64,000 nt of DNA from assembly GCA_045617845.1 (NCBI GenBank), contig JAZLJL010000014.1, positions 20,055 through 84,054 on the forward strand, in the 5' to 3' direction. The position numbers and the translations under genes were made by a program. This document shows, one piece after another, positions 34,301 through 43,107 of this stretch (the stretch's first letter is position 1; each line of letters starts with the position of its first letter). The notes under the pieces were generated by a model. That model was not told the DNA's origin and did no database searches. It saw only the letters and a program-made list of their open reading frames with translations. This stretch comes from UBA1181 sp045617845 (GTDB lineage: Bacteria; Bacteroidota; Bacteroidia; Bacteroidales; Paludibacteraceae).

Positions 34301-37185
34301 TGAGGGGTTATGGTGATTTTATTGGAAGTTATATTAGGACTAATGGCTTCAAAATCAGACGATTCTTCTCCTTTAGCATATAATTTTACGTTTGTGGCGT
34401 TGTCTAAGCTGGCGGTCAATTCGACCGTTTCTCCCGAGCAGATTGTGTCGACGGATGTTGATAATACCAGTTCGTTCGTATACTCAACAATGACGGGGAT
34501 GGTGAGGCTAACACCGGGACATCCTTCACCTTTGGCGGTGGCGATATATTCGCAATCCGTATCGGGTGTGTCGTCTATTTCAAATTGGGCGCTTAGCGTT
34601 TCCACGTTGTCCCCGGTTTCCTTTTGCCATACGAAACTACTGGCGTCGCCCGAGACGAAAGCCTCCAAGTGTAAAGGTTCTCCTTTCTCAATAGTAGCTG
34701 ACGTTGGTTCCACCTTCAAGTGTATGGAATCCTCCACTTGTATGGTGATGGGATCCGAGTAATATTCTGGGCATACGTCATTGGCCGATGATTTGATGCG
34801 GTAGGTGGTCGTGACATCGGGTTGCACTTTCATCGTTTGGGTCAAATCCGAGGAGAGGGTTGAAAATTCGGAAGCGTGTATTGGCATCTGTTCCCATATG
34901 ACGTCCGTCATCGTTCCGAAGTCTGCGGTTAAGGTCACCTCCCCATTTTCGCAGATGATGTCTGTCGAAGCCGTAAGCGACAGGTCATCTACCCTAACTA
35001 TCTTGAACTTTACGCTATCGTTCACGCTCGGACATACTTCTGTGATGTATGTGACGAGATATTCACAATCTGCTGTCGGGATGTCTTGGGTTTTGTTGCT
35101 CTCTGCCAAAACGATTGTTCCTTCTTCACTTCGTTTGGTCCATCTGTATCCTACCACGCTGCTGGATGTAGCGGTTGCGGTCAGTTCGACTGTCGTCCCT
35201 TCACAAATTGTATGATCTCTTTGGGTTTCTGAAATATACACTGGATACTCTATGTAGAAGGACATCGTATCGGATATGTAGGCTTTGCAACTTTGTTGGT
35301 CCGCATCTACGAAAGCGTAATAGGAGTCGCCCATGTCCGGATTCGCCATGTATGATGGTCCATCCTTCGTGACCAGTGAGAACGATGGTTCTCCGGCTTT
35401 CTTCGCCCACCAAGAGACTTGCCTGGAAAGGGAGAGGTTCAAACTCAATTCCGTTTCTTCATTTTCGCAAATGGAGTCTTTCCCCTCCAATGGAATCGAT
35501 AGGGTGTCTGGAATCATCACGCGTACTACGCAAGAGTCCGTGTCTGAGACGCATTCTCCACTTATGGCGAACACGGCGAAGTAGGTTGGCTCGACAGGGA
35601 ACCCCATCAGTGATGATTCCTTTAGCGTTGCGATTGGCGTCCACTTCGCATCAGGTTCCGTCTTGGACATCCAATAGAACGTGTCTACATTCACATCGTT
35701 CGTCACGGAGATGTTGAATTCGATCGTTTCGTTATTAATGAGGCAATAGGCGGTGTCTTTGAAGGACAAGCTGATTTCCGGTTTTTCACAATGGCATGTG
35801 AGAGTGGAGACATTGGTGATCATGTAGATGGAGCATGCGTCGTCCGAATAGCCATTTTCGGCGATGAAATTGGCGGTCGTCTCGTCTTTTGCGATGACTG
35901 CGCGGTAACGTACCCCGTAGGTGGATTCCTCGAAAGGCGCTCGAAGGGAATAACTCTTTTCTCCGTTCGCTCCTGGTATGGTGATCCAGGTAAAGCCGCC
36001 ATCCAATGATTTCTGCCAAACGACATAGACATTGGGATATGTCTTTTCCCACTGAGACATCTCGGAAAGGGTTAGGGTAGTGGAGTCGCCGCAGATGCCA
36101 TCCGCATCAGGGGAAAGCCCGGCGTTCAAATTGGTTGCGGGTATCTCTTTTTGGCAAGCGATAAGGGAGATGTCGTCGATGGCCATGTCGTCGCCAGGCA
36201 CTCCTTTTTTCGCGTCATCATAGATTCGTAGGATCACGTTTTTGTTATTGCCAGCATTAAAACTGATGCCATAATTTATCCATGTCGAGATGCCATAGGC
36301 GGCCACAGGTACTTCGCCCGACAAGCCGGATTCCAAGACGGTGACGCCGTCTGCCCCGATGATCTCAAACATGAAATTCGGATATGCGCCTTGGGCGTTG
36401 GGGTCCCTCGCGAAACCACCGGTGACGCACATGGCGTACATCGAAAAATAATACCATGTGTCGGGGCATAAGTCGAAATCTATTGTCTTCTCGAAAATGA
36501 GGATGTGCTCGTTTCCGACACCATCCGGGTTGTTGATCAACAGGAAACCGCCGTCTTTATTCCCCGTGTGATCTGTGCCTCCTGAGAACCAATTATATTG
36601 TGGAATGGAACCATCTTCCGAATGAGAGACGATGGCGTACTTGTTGTCATTGATGTTCGTGGCATATTCCAAGTTGTATTGCCCCGCGAATTTTCTGTTT
36701 TGCACGTCAGCACACTCTCGCCTTTCTCCACGGGGAGTACTCTTGAAATCCTCCTTCCATACAACCAGCCGGTTCTCGTTTTCTCCACAAATCGAGAGGT
36801 TGCATTCCAATGAGACATTTTCTGATACAGCGATTGGTCCGCCCTCCAAATTCAATGCGGATTCAAGCGTGGTGGTTATGAGTACATGATATAATTGTTT
36901 GCCTCCATTATCATTTGTCACATCAATAGAATAGACATCTTGTCCGCTTTGAGGCATATTGGTCCATGTGGCTCCATCGTCATCCGAACGTTGCCACATA
37001 CAATAATTGGTGCTCGGATAAGCTGTAGGTAAAACACATTCGAGGTTATGGCTCTTCCCACAAGTTTCCCCGCTCAATGAGTACGTCTTCACCCCATCGA
37101 TCAATATGGTTTGCGCCGCGACGCCTATTGGGGAAAGCATTATGATTAAAGTGCTGACTATATTAAATTTTCTTAGTTTATTCAT
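31363..37185 (-). CDS. Giant T9SS type B surface protein with repeated Ig-like domains
   Basis: About 1,940 residues from the ATG at 37185, which places a signal peptide (MNKLRKFNIVSTLI...VAAQ) at the N-terminus. A region up to about residue 350 resembles a jelly-roll binding domain (GGFLLINNPDG, GDDMAIDDISLI). It is followed by a long series of Ig-like modules with the recurring phrase (S)xDTICEGE plus ...YxLTxSADSICEGxxVTITTDFPFS. The last about 85 residues are a gliding-motility-associated type B sorting domain (EFFTPQGDGLNDKWEI...IFDRFGKKIYE). It would be exported by T9SS and attached to or released from the surface, likely as an adhesin; no enzyme domain was seen. Confidence 0.85.
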   Translation of the reverse strand: MNKLRKFNIVSTLIIMLSPIGVAAQTILIDGVKTYSLSGETCGKSHNLECVLPTAYPSTNYCMWQRSDDDGATWTNMPQSGQDVYSIDVTNDNGGKQLYHVLITTTLESALNLEGGPIAVSENVSLECNLSICGENENRLVVWKEDFKSTPRGERRECADVQNRKFAGQYNLEYATNINDNKYAIVSHSEDGSIPQYNWFSGGTDHTGNKDGGFLLINNPDGVGNEHILIFEKTIDFDLCPDTWYYFSMYAMCVTGGFARDPNAQGAYPNFMFEIIGADGVTVLESGLSGEVPVAAYGISTWINYGISFNAGNNKNVILRIYDDAKKGVPGDDMAIDDISLIACQKEIPATNLNAGLSPDADGICGDSTTLTLSEMSQWEKTYPNVYVVWQKSLDGGFTWITIPGANGEKSYSLRAPFEESTYGVRYRAVIAKDETTANFIAENGYSDDACSIYMITNVSTLTCHCEKPEISLSFKDTAYCLINNETIEFNISVTNDVNVDTFYWMSKTEPDAKWTPIATLKESSLMGFPVEPTYFAVFAISGECVSDTDSCVVRVMIPDTLSIPLEGKDSICENEETELSLNLSLSRQVSWWAKKAGEPSFSLVTKDGPSYMANPDMGDSYYAFVDADQQSCKAYISDTMSFYIEYPVYISETQRDHTICEGTTVELTATATSSSVVGYRWTKRSEEGTIVLAESNKTQDIPTADCEYLVTYITEVCPSVNDSVKFKIVRVDDLSLTASTDIICENGEVTLTADFGTMTDVIWEQMPIHASEFSTLSSDLTQTMKVQPDVTTTYRIKSSANDVCPEYYSDPITIQVEDSIHLKVEPTSATIEKGEPLHLEAFVSGDASSFVWQKETGDNVETLSAQFEIDDTPDTDCEYIATAKGEGCPGVSLTIPVIVEYTNELVLSTSVDTICSGETVELTASLDNATNVKLYAKGEESSDFEAISPNITSNKITITPQKNTEYQLREEGKENYSNIVTIYVGQPAEAKLTGPDMSCPNGEITLNYFASSDWNLLAVSLLETTADTSIEHKLLEDRNNTIDISISSGITFTPTQETRYTLVVNTPHCPTQEVSHTVGMYEIPGNYSLTISADTLCEDDPVTITTDFPFSTGNLSLSYWRTDIHYPTETIIMTSNSETIIPTGSSMFALTPRTEDGCLGEVQKASVKVYASVKATTNDTVICEGEPASLRVYAEKTDYSYIWSQKADFSDTVGVGDMISITPDKDETYHVKVINGKCEKELETAVHVISMPEIELTGKDIICPNSELTLQYKISSVKDLTKISIEESEAGNVFEEKILWDNTMESENGLNGEISFSPKQETEYTLSASCNQCPKKTVSHPVKIAEVPTDYTLTASADSICEGENVTITTDFPFSPDKLVLSTWISGNTNLPSEEKHMESQSEIIQPNGTSKLVLTPTTEEGCVAEERSVTVTVFTHPKGATKDTTICEGESTLLHVDGAEPGQTLTWSLSADFSDILSSDNNVSVTPTEDATYYVKLAQGKCEDTLKQTIHVVTAPEIDLDGDDVVCPDNELTLRYKVSSTTDVSKIFMSKYVEGNVIGDSTLWDNTMEEKSEMDEGVSFVLNQGTEFTLSIIPNHCPEQKISHEVKIAQIPTDYTLTISEDSICMGDPVTITTDFPFSPNKLLLSTWNPEDTDQPSEKMGMESQTETVYPSTYGTIRYVLTPYTEEGCAAEERSVSVLSFKPIEDVTKDTTVCDGDAAVLQVYATETGHSYTWSHFADFSDTISLGKNITITPTEETTYHVKDVNGKCEKVMEQTIHIATHPAIELEKELHAVTCLGVGGSGDYTYDFGKGFSTDNKLQYAMPGASYSVRVKDGRGCVGDTTFEMEYEELIIPEFFTPQGDGLNDKWEIVNLDKYEHVRVSIFDRFGKKIYETEDADESWDGTYNGNPLPSADYWYLIYIMDIEKHFKGHFTLIRSK
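31800..34180 (-). repeat. Three tandem about 265-aa coding repeats in the giant surface protein
   Basis: The anchor GAGAAAGGGAA(A/G)TCGGTGGTGATGG recurs at about 32264, 33059 and 33851, a period of 792-795 bases. Neighbouring sequence is also similar over most of each unit. At protein level each unit has the DFPFS segment, a CEGE/CDGD segment, a KVxxGKCE segment and a cysteine-rich CPxxELTLxYK segment. Boundaries are approximate. Confidence 0.7.
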
Positions 37186-37271
37186 ATTCCCTATTTTATA
37201 CACTGGCTATAAACGAGATGATCCGAAGGAAAACCAATATTGAGAGAGCATATTGATTTGCTTAAATTATA

Positions 37272-37279
37272 CAAAGATA
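37272..37279 (-). promoter_or_regulatory. Promoter -7 of the giant surface protein gene
   Basis: TATCTTTG (minus strand) is an exact TAnnTTTG match, about 85 bases before the chosen start. Confidence 0.55.
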
Positions 37280-37534
37280 ATATCATTTTTGTTTAAAATA
37301 CATGTTTCTTTCTTTTTTATGGACAAAGAATCTCCACTTCCCGCAAATGGTTTCCCGTTCTCCCTTTCAGATAGATATTGGAATAGTTGTGTGTACACTA
37401 AGTTGTTCTTCCATCGGTTATTGTATTTTTAATGTCTTGGGGGATTCGTCAGAATATGAATTATATGCGGAACCTATTGCGTTTTTTTTGCCAAAAAAAG
37501 CCATTAACTATTTCCTTTGTGTGGGAAGAATCAC

Positions 37535-37542
37535 TATATTTG
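37535..37542 (+). promoter_or_regulatory. Promoter -7 of the GH94 gene
   Basis: TATATTTG exactly matches TAnnTTTG; TTTC lies 20 bases upstream as a -33 element. The GH94 ATG is 41 bases downstream. Confidence 0.65.
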
Positions 37543-37582
37543 AAAAAATATCTAATGATAGAAATTTAAACAGATTTATTTT

Positions 37583-39979
37583 ATGCAATACGGATTTTTC
37601 GACGACGAGCACAAGGAATACGTCGTCACCAAACCAGACACTCCGAAGTCTTGGAGTAACTACTTGGGTGATACCCGCTACGGAGCGATCATCACCAACA
37701 ACGCCGGAGGTTATTCTTTCTTCCGCTCTTCTGTACAAGGTTGTTTCTTGAGAATCAAGTTCAACACCGTTCCATTAGATCAACCAGGTCGCTACATCTA
37801 CCTGCACGACTGTGAGTCAAAAGACTTCTGGTCTGGTTCATGGCAGCCTGTTGGTAAACCGCTCGACCAATATAAGAGCGAGTGCCGCCACGGTTCCGCT
37901 TATACAAAGATCTCTTCTGAATATAGCGATATCAAAACTGAAACTTTATACTTCGTGCCTAAAGGTCAAGAGTTTGAGGTTTGGCATGTGAAGGTTACGA
38001 ATATGGGCAAAAAATCTCGTAAACTTCGTGCTTTCACCTACGCTGAGTTCGCTTCCAACTGGAACATGAACGACGATAGCAACAACTTGCAATATACGCA
38101 GTACATCATCAAGACCGCTTACAAGAACGGTTTCATCGACCACGGCAACAACCTCTATATGCCTGAGGAGCCGGAGAACTTCCAGAACAAAGACCAGGCC
38201 CGCCACTCTTTCATCGGTGTCGTAGGTCAAAAGGTAACGGGTTACGATAGCGACCGCGACAAGTTCATCGGCGCATATCATACTTACGCGAACCCTATCT
38301 CCGTTGTGAACGGTCAATGTGGCAACACGGTGACTGAAGGTGACAACGGCTGCGGTACGCTTCAAGTCGACTTGGACTTGGCTGCCGGCGAGACGAAGGA
38401 GTTCACCGTAGTGCTCGGTATCGGTAAGGCTTGGGTGGAAGGAAAGAAAGCCGCTAAGATGGTGGCTACCCCTGAGAAGGTGAAGGCTGAGTTCGACAAG
38501 GTGGTGAACTACTGGCACGGACGTATCGAAGGCCTTTCCGCTAAGACACCTGACGCCGCTTTCAATAGCATGATTAACATGTGGAACCCATTCAACAACT
38601 TAATCACTTACGCATGGAGCCGTGCGGCTTCTTTGATCTACCGTGGTGAGCGTGACGGTATGGGTTACCGTGATACGATCCAAGATATGTTGGGCGTCAT
38701 CCACAACATCCCTGAGGAGGTGGTTGAACGTCTCGAATTGATGTTGACCGGACAAAACTCCAACGGTGGCGCCATGCCGGTTGTGAAGCCTTTCGCCCAC
38801 AACCCTGGCCACGAGGCTCCTACGCCTGAGAACGAGTTCCGTTCTGACGACTGTATGTGGCTGTTCTGCACCGTTCCTACCTATGTGAAGGAGTTGGGTA
38901 ACATCGATTACTATAACAAGGTATTGCCTTACTCGGATAAGGGCGAAGGCACCGTGCTAGACCACTTGAAACGCGCCATCCAATTCAACTTGGACCGTTG
39001 CGGAAAGAACAACTTGCCTTGCGGTCTGAAGGCTGACTGGAACGACTGCTTGGTGTTGGGCGCTAAGGGTGAGACGATTTTCGTGGCTATGCAATTGCGC
39101 TACGCGTTGACTGTCTATATCGACATCTGCAACCGCTTGAAGAAAGCCGACGAGGTGAAGTGGGCGGAAGGTCACTTGACTCGTTTGACCAAGGATATCG
39201 ACAAGGCGGCTTGGGACGGCGAATGGTATGTGCGCGCCATCAAAGAGGACGGCTACATCTTCGGTACGAAGAACGATCCGAACAACGAGGGTACCATCTG
39301 GTTGAACCCTAACTCTTGGTCGGTCATCTCCGGACAAGCAACAGGCGAACGCGCCGAGACGGTGATGAACAGCGTCGAGAAACGTTTGGCCATCAAATAT
39401 GGTTTGGTGCTCTGCGATCCTCCGTACGAGAAGACTGAGGCTTCGGTCATCAAGGCTCCTCTCTTCATCAAGGGTATGAAGGAGAACGCGGCTGTCTTCC
39501 AGCACACGCAAGGTTGGGGAATCATGGCGGATTGTATCTTGGGTCACGGTAAACGTGCCTTCAAGAACTACAAGAACTACTTGCCTGCCGCTTACAACGA
39601 GCGTGCCGAGGTTCGCCAAATCGAGCCTTACGTATATGCGCAGACCACTTGTTCAACCTACAACATGCGCGCTGGTCAAAGCCGTTGCCCATGGTTGAGC
39701 GGAACAGCATCTTGGGCATACTTCACAGCCGCTCAATACATCTTGGGTATCCGTCCTGACTACGAGGGATTGTTGATCGATCCATGTATCCCAGGCTGGA
39801 AGGGCTTCACCGCTACCCGTCGTTTCCGCGGCAAGACCGTAAACATCACTGTCAAGAACCCTAAGAAGGTGGAGAAGGGTGTCGTTTCCGTCACTTTGAA
39901 CGGAAAGGCCATCGAGGGCAACGTCGTTCCTTTCAGCAAGATGAAGAATGTGAACGAGGTGGTTGTCGTTATGGGCTAA
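37583..39979 (+). CDS. GH94 family phosphorylase, probably cellobiose phosphorylase
   Basis: 798 residues, the normal length of cellobiose phosphorylases. It starts MQYGFFDDEHKEYVVTKPDTP, close to known cellobiose phosphorylase N-termini. Further motifs are NAGGYSFF, the RDTIQDMLG segment and LKADWNDCL with D485 and D488 (the second is the likely general acid). The C-terminal SGTASWAYFTAAQYILGIRPDYEGLLIDPCIP region is also typical. It phosphorolyses cellobiose to glucose-1-phosphate and glucose in the cytoplasm. No signal peptide. Codon use differs from the accessory genes to its right, which supports a core gene. Chitobiose or other specificity in GH94 is less likely but not excluded. Confidence 0.9.
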   Translation: MQYGFFDDEHKEYVVTKPDTPKSWSNYLGDTRYGAIITNNAGGYSFFRSSVQGCFLRIKFNTVPLDQPGRYIYLHDCESKDFWSGSWQPVGKPLDQYKSECRHGSAYTKISSEYSDIKTETLYFVPKGQEFEVWHVKVTNMGKKSRKLRAFTYAEFASNWNMNDDSNNLQYTQYIIKTAYKNGFIDHGNNLYMPEEPENFQNKDQARHSFIGVVGQKVTGYDSDRDKFIGAYHTYANPISVVNGQCGNTVTEGDNGCGTLQVDLDLAAGETKEFTVVLGIGKAWVEGKKAAKMVATPEKVKAEFDKVVNYWHGRIEGLSAKTPDAAFNSMINMWNPFNNLITYAWSRAASLIYRGERDGMGYRDTIQDMLGVIHNIPEEVVERLELMLTGQNSNGGAMPVVKPFAHNPGHEAPTPENEFRSDDCMWLFCTVPTYVKELGNIDYYNKVLPYSDKGEGTVLDHLKRAIQFNLDRCGKNNLPCGLKADWNDCLVLGAKGETIFVAMQLRYALTVYIDICNRLKKADEVKWAEGHLTRLTKDIDKAAWDGEWYVRAIKEDGYIFGTKNDPNNEGTIWLNPNSWSVISGQATGERAETVMNSVEKRLAIKYGLVLCDPPYEKTEASVIKAPLFIKGMKENAAVFQHTQGWGIMADCILGHGKRAFKNYKNYLPAAYNERAEVRQIEPYVYAQTTCSTYNMRAGQSRCPWLSGTASWAYFTAAQYILGIRPDYEGLLIDPCIPGWKGFTATRRFRGKTVNITVKNPKKVEKGVVSVTLNGKAIEGNVVPFSKMKNVNEVVVVMG

Positions 39980-40017
39980 TGATAATTAAGAGTTAAGAAG
40001 CTCTTGATTTTATAGAT

Positions 40018-40055
40018 AAAAAGGGAGCAAGGGGCATGGACTTCTTGCTCTCTTT
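40018..40055 (+). terminator. GH94 downstream hairpin, first of three related hairpins
   Basis: GGGAGCAAG and CTTGCTC(TC) enclose a GGGGCATGGACTT loop; a T-rich CTTTGTTT follows. Closely related hairpins recur at 42672-42708 and 43531-43566 between the modules of this island. Confidence 0.7.
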
Positions 40056-40071
40056 GTTTCTGGAAATTGTG

Positions 40072-40079
40072 TATATTTG
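40072..40079 (+). promoter_or_regulatory. Promoter -7 of the methyltransferase gene
   Basis: TATATTTG exactly matches TAnnTTTG, 22 bases before the chosen methyltransferase ATG at 40102. This argues against the upstream in-frame ATG at 40036. Confidence 0.6.
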
Positions 40080-40101
40080 CAAACACAATTACAATGACAG
40101 C

Positions 40102-41532
40102 ATGGAAGAAACTCCTCGAATATTTCAATTTGATGATCATAAAGACTCAACATTTTTGCTGGGTACTTACAGAGCAGCGAAAAATCAACTAGATTGGATT
40201 GTTGGTAAGAATCCTCAACGCTATGAGATGTTGTACAATATACGATACAATGAAAATATTTTTGAATCAAGGGAAGGTGGCGTTCTATCTGGATTTAAAC
40301 CAGATTATATAATTATATATAATCATGAAAATCTTTCTGATGGTTGTCATGTGTTTCCTTGCGTCTCTTTCACCAAAAAGAGCGAAGAGGAGATGAGTTT
40401 AATGGCGTATCCCTCTCCTCAAGGGAACTATATTGTTTATCTTTTAGGGGAAGAGCTTATTTCTGATTCGATAAATTTAGAAACACTTATAGATGCAACA
40501 AAAGGAATGCGTTCAGTAGAGAATGCACCAGTCTTAGTAAAAGGAGATTTGATAACTCAACACATCGATTCTTCAAAGAAGCCAAACTCTCCCCTGCGGA
40601 CAGAACAAAAAGACGTGGTACGTTTCATTGATCTGTTTGCGGGAATAGGGGGGATCAGGTTGCCATTTGACGAATTAGGTTATAAATGTGTATTTTCTTC
40701 AGAATGGGACTCGAAAGCAGCAAAAACATATATTGCGAATTTCAACGAGAAACCATATGGAGATATTACTTTGATACCAGAGAAAGACATTCCAAAGCAT
40801 GATTTACTTTTGGCTGGATTCCCTTGTCAAGCTTTCAGTATCATTGGGAAAATGAAAGGTTTTGAGGATACAAGAGGTACTATGTTTTTTGAAATAGCAC
40901 GAATTTTAAAGTACCATCAACCCAAAGCTTTTTTGCTTGAAAATGTAAAACAGCTTACTACACATGATAAAGGTAGAACATTTGAAGTAATCCAAAATGA
41001 TTTGACTGAATTAGGTTATTTCTTTAAATGGAAAGTCCTAAATGCTCTTGATTTTGGGTTGCCCCAAAAAAGAGAAAGAGTTATTATTGTTGGTTTCAAA
41101 GAAAAAGAAAATTGCGAAAAGTTTAATTTTGATTTTGAAAAAATCCCATATGATTTGTCTTCAATTCTCGAAAAAGACGAAGATGTAGATAAAAGCCTTT
41201 TCGCATCAGAAAAAATTATAAGCAAGAGAAGGGCCTTCACAAAAAATAAAAATGTGTTTTATCCTTCTATATGGCACGAGAATAAAGCGGGTAACATATC
41301 CGTTTTAGATCATTCTTGTGCATTGCGTACAGGTGCCTCTTATAACTATTTATTAGTGAATGGAGTGCGTAGGCCTTCATCAAGAGAATTACTCAGACTT
41401 CAAGGTTTCCCTGATAGTTATAAGATTGTATTACCCAATCAGGATGTAAGAAAACAGACCGGTAACTCTGTTGCTGTCCCGATGATAAGAGCAGTAGCAA
41501 ATAAAATTAATGAAATCATAAATAATAATTGA
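40102..41532 (+). CDS. DNA (cytosine-5)-methyltransferase with N-terminal extension
   Basis: 476 residues. The first about 170 residues have no methyltransferase motif and are unlike other Dcm-type enzymes I know; they may contact DNA or the nuclease. Then come motif I DLFAGIGGIRL, motif IV GFPCQAFSI with the catalytic Cys, motif VI LLENVKQL, motif VIII QKRERVIIVGF and motifs IX/X in GVRRPSSRELLRLQGFP and QTGNSVAVPM. It should methylate cytosine at C5 and protect against the partner encoded 2 bases downstream. It is AT-rich compared with GH94 next door, suggesting transfer. Recognition sequence unknown. Confidence 0.92.
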   Translation: MEETPRIFQFDDHKDSTFLLGTYRAAKNQLDWIVGKNPQRYEMLYNIRYNENIFESREGGVLSGFKPDYIIIYNHENLSDGCHVFPCVSFTKKSEEEMSLMAYPSPQGNYIVYLLGEELISDSINLETLIDATKGMRSVENAPVLVKGDLITQHIDSSKKPNSPLRTEQKDVVRFIDLFAGIGGIRLPFDELGYKCVFSSEWDSKAAKTYIANFNEKPYGDITLIPEKDIPKHDLLLAGFPCQAFSIIGKMKGFEDTRGTMFFEIARILKYHQPKAFLLENVKQLTTHDKGRTFEVIQNDLTELGYFFKWKVLNALDFGLPQKRERVIIVGFKEKENCEKFNFDFEKIPYDLSSILEKDEDVDKSLFASEKIISKRRAFTKNKNVFYPSIWHENKAGNISVLDHSCALRTGASYNYLLVNGVRRPSSRELLRLQGFPDSYKIVLPNQDVRKQTGNSVAVPMIRAVANKINEIINNN

Positions 41533-41534
41533 AC

Positions 41535-42296
41535 ATGGACATTCCAAAATTAAGAGATGGGAAAGGTATCAAACGTGAACCTTATTTGCTAAATGAATTC
41601 CCAGATGAACTAATCATCAAAATTGCAGAAGAATTAACTTACCTTCTTCACATAGGTGCAAAAGATATTACGGGAGATCAATGGGGTGATATCTTTGCGT
41701 CTGCTTTAAGAAGTTTATTTGATGAAGAAACAGAGCATTTAGCGTCTCCTGTGGGTATTGCGGATGTTGTTTTTGGGAAGATGGCTTTTTCTATGAAAAC
41801 TGTTAAATATGCAAAACCATTCAACCAGTCAAACGTAAGACTTATAAGTGGGAGATGCTCTCCTGACTATTCATATGGTATCACAGATCCTCACGAAGAC
41901 ATACAAAAAACAGGCACTGCAGTTTTAGGTATATGGAATGAACGTATAAATATTGCTCATGACAAATTCAATCCGGTTAGAACTACAGTGCTGGTTCGTT
42001 CTTATGATTTGCTTAGTTATTATTTGTTTGAGGAAAACACTGATAGATATAATACAAATGAATTTGTATGGAGTGAGAATAAAAATGGTAATCTTGTAGG
42101 GAAAAAAGGGGATTCTGAATATTTTACATGGCAACCACATGGATCACAATTTACAATTCATACAAAAATACCATCTAATGCCGTAAAATTTAAAATTAAA
42201 CAGCCTCCACTGTTATCGAAGACAGAACAACTAAAACACATTAATTTCGACCAATCATGGGTTGAAATTATAAGAAATTGTTCATCTTCTGAATAG
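41535..42296 (+). CDS. Probable cognate type II restriction endonuclease
   Basis: 253 residues, starting at ATG 41535, 2 bases after the methyltransferase stop (a TTG start overlapping that stop is possible). No recognised family. It has a GIADVVFGKMAFSMKTVK stretch near residue 75-90 that could be a PD-(D/E)xK-like core (D...SxK), but the Glu is not clear. Position directly after a cytosine methyltransferase and similar base composition make a restriction enzyme role likely; that is inference. Confidence 0.6.
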   Translation: MDIPKLRDGKGIKREPYLLNEFPDELIIKIAEELTYLLHIGAKDITGDQWGDIFASALRSLFDEETEHLASPVGIADVVFGKMAFSMKTVKYAKPFNQSNVRLISGRCSPDYSYGITDPHEDIQKTGTAVLGIWNERINIAHDKFNPVRTTVLVRSYDLLSYYLFEENTDRYNTNEFVWSENKNGNLVGKKGDSEYFTWQPHGSQFTIHTKIPSNAVKFKIKQPPLLSKTEQLKHINFDQSWVEIIRNCSSSE

Positions 42297-42331
42297 AAAT
42301 GATAGTGAATAACTTCAAAGAAGTTGTTGTA

Positions 42332-42649
42332 ATGGGGAAAAGTAAGTTATCGCCTTATTGCCTGGGCAATACTCATGGAGTCAATGAATCTTATAGATTT
42401 TTCTGGCAATTTATAGAAACTTATTTGCCTAACTATTATTCAAGAGACGATGTTTTGTGGGATGACATTCTTAACAGGTATTTGTATGGAGAAGAGGTTT
42501 GTGAGAGAGATATGAAATGGATTGAGGAAGAGTATAATTGCGACAAAAAACTGATTTTGTCGGAATTAATTTCTCTTGAAACGAGGTTTGCCGAGGAAGC
42601 CTTGGAGGTGTTTTATGAAGTCAAGACTTCCAAGCGAAAAACAATATGA
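42332..42649 (+). CDS. Small protein of unknown function in the restriction-modification locus
   Basis: 105 residues from ATG 42332 (an in-frame ATG at 42301 would add 10-11 residues). It is helical and acidic, with aromatic-rich NESYRFFWQFIETYLPNYYSRDDVLWDDILNRYL. I recognise no domain. It starts 35 bases after the putative endonuclease gene and is followed by a terminator-like hairpin, so it probably belongs to the same operon. A controller role is possible, but it lacks a visible helix-turn-helix motif. Confidence 0.55.
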   Translation: MGKSKLSPYCLGNTHGVNESYRFFWQFIETYLPNYYSRDDVLWDDILNRYLYGEEVCERDMKWIEEEYNCDKKLILSELISLETRFAEEALEVFYEVKTSKRKTI

Positions 42650-42671
42650 ATTAACTATTAGTTCGAAAGAT

Positions 42672-42708
42672 AAAAGGGAGCAAGGGGCTTAGGCTTCTTG
42701 CTCCTTTA
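42672..42708 (+). terminator. Second copy of the module-separating hairpin
   Basis: GGGAGCAAGGGGCTTAGGC then CTTCTTGCTCCTTTATT. The stem and most of the loop match the hairpin at 40018-40055, and it ends the restriction-modification operon. Confidence 0.7.
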
Positions 42709-42751
42709 TTGCAATATGCCTGTTTTAATATATGGTTAAAATCAATCATAA

Positions 42752-42781
42752 GTTTTGAAATTCAAAATAAAATTTCGAAAC
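42752..42781 (+). promoter_or_regulatory. Probable HigA operator
   Basis: GTTTTGAAATT and AATTTCGAAAC form an inverted repeat (10 of 11 bases match) with an 8-base centre. It overlaps the expected -33 region of the higBA promoter. Confidence 0.6.
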
Positions 42782-42796
42782 ACAAAACAAATCTAC

Positions 42797-42804
42797 TATA
42801 TTTG
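42797..42804 (+). promoter_or_regulatory. higBA promoter -7 element
   Basis: TATATTTG exactly matches TAnnTTTG, with TTTC 20 bases upstream. The higB ATG is only 7 bases downstream of this element, so the transcript would be nearly leaderless. Confidence 0.65.
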
Positions 42805-42811
42805 CGCAACA

Positions 42812-43105
42812 ATGAGAATAATAGCAAGAAGCAAAATCTGCGCTTACTACGCAATTCATGCGGATTCGAAAATAGCGTTAGAAGAATGGTTTGTCAAAAC
42901 AAAAAAAAGCGATTGGAAGTGTTTTGAAGACATAAAAAAGACTTTTAATAGTGTGGACTATGTCGGGAACCAACATTATGTATTCAATATTAAAGGTAAT
43001 CAATATAGACTAATCGTCGTGGTCAAATTTGTGATTGATACTGTACTTATCCGTTTTATCGGAACGCATTCCGAATATGATAAAATAGATGCAAAAAACA
43101 TATAG
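42812..43105 (+). CDS. higB: HigB family mRNA-interferase toxin
   Basis: 97 residues from ATG 42812. It has the RelE-superfamily layout: an N-terminal strand then helix (AYYAIHADSKIALEEWFVKTKKSDW), and a C-terminal YVFNIKGNQYRLIVVVKFVIDTVLIRFIGTHSEYDKI with the conserved Arg and the terminal HxxYDKI. HigB toxins cleave mRNA on the ribosome. The antitoxin gene follows 2 bases after, in the toxin-first order typical of higBA. Confidence 0.9.
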   Translation: MRIIARSKICAYYAIHADSKIALEEWFVKTKKSDWKCFEDIKKTFNSVDYVGNQHYVFNIKGNQYRLIVVVKFVIDTVLIRFIGTHSEYDKIDAKNI

Positions 43106-43107
43106 TT

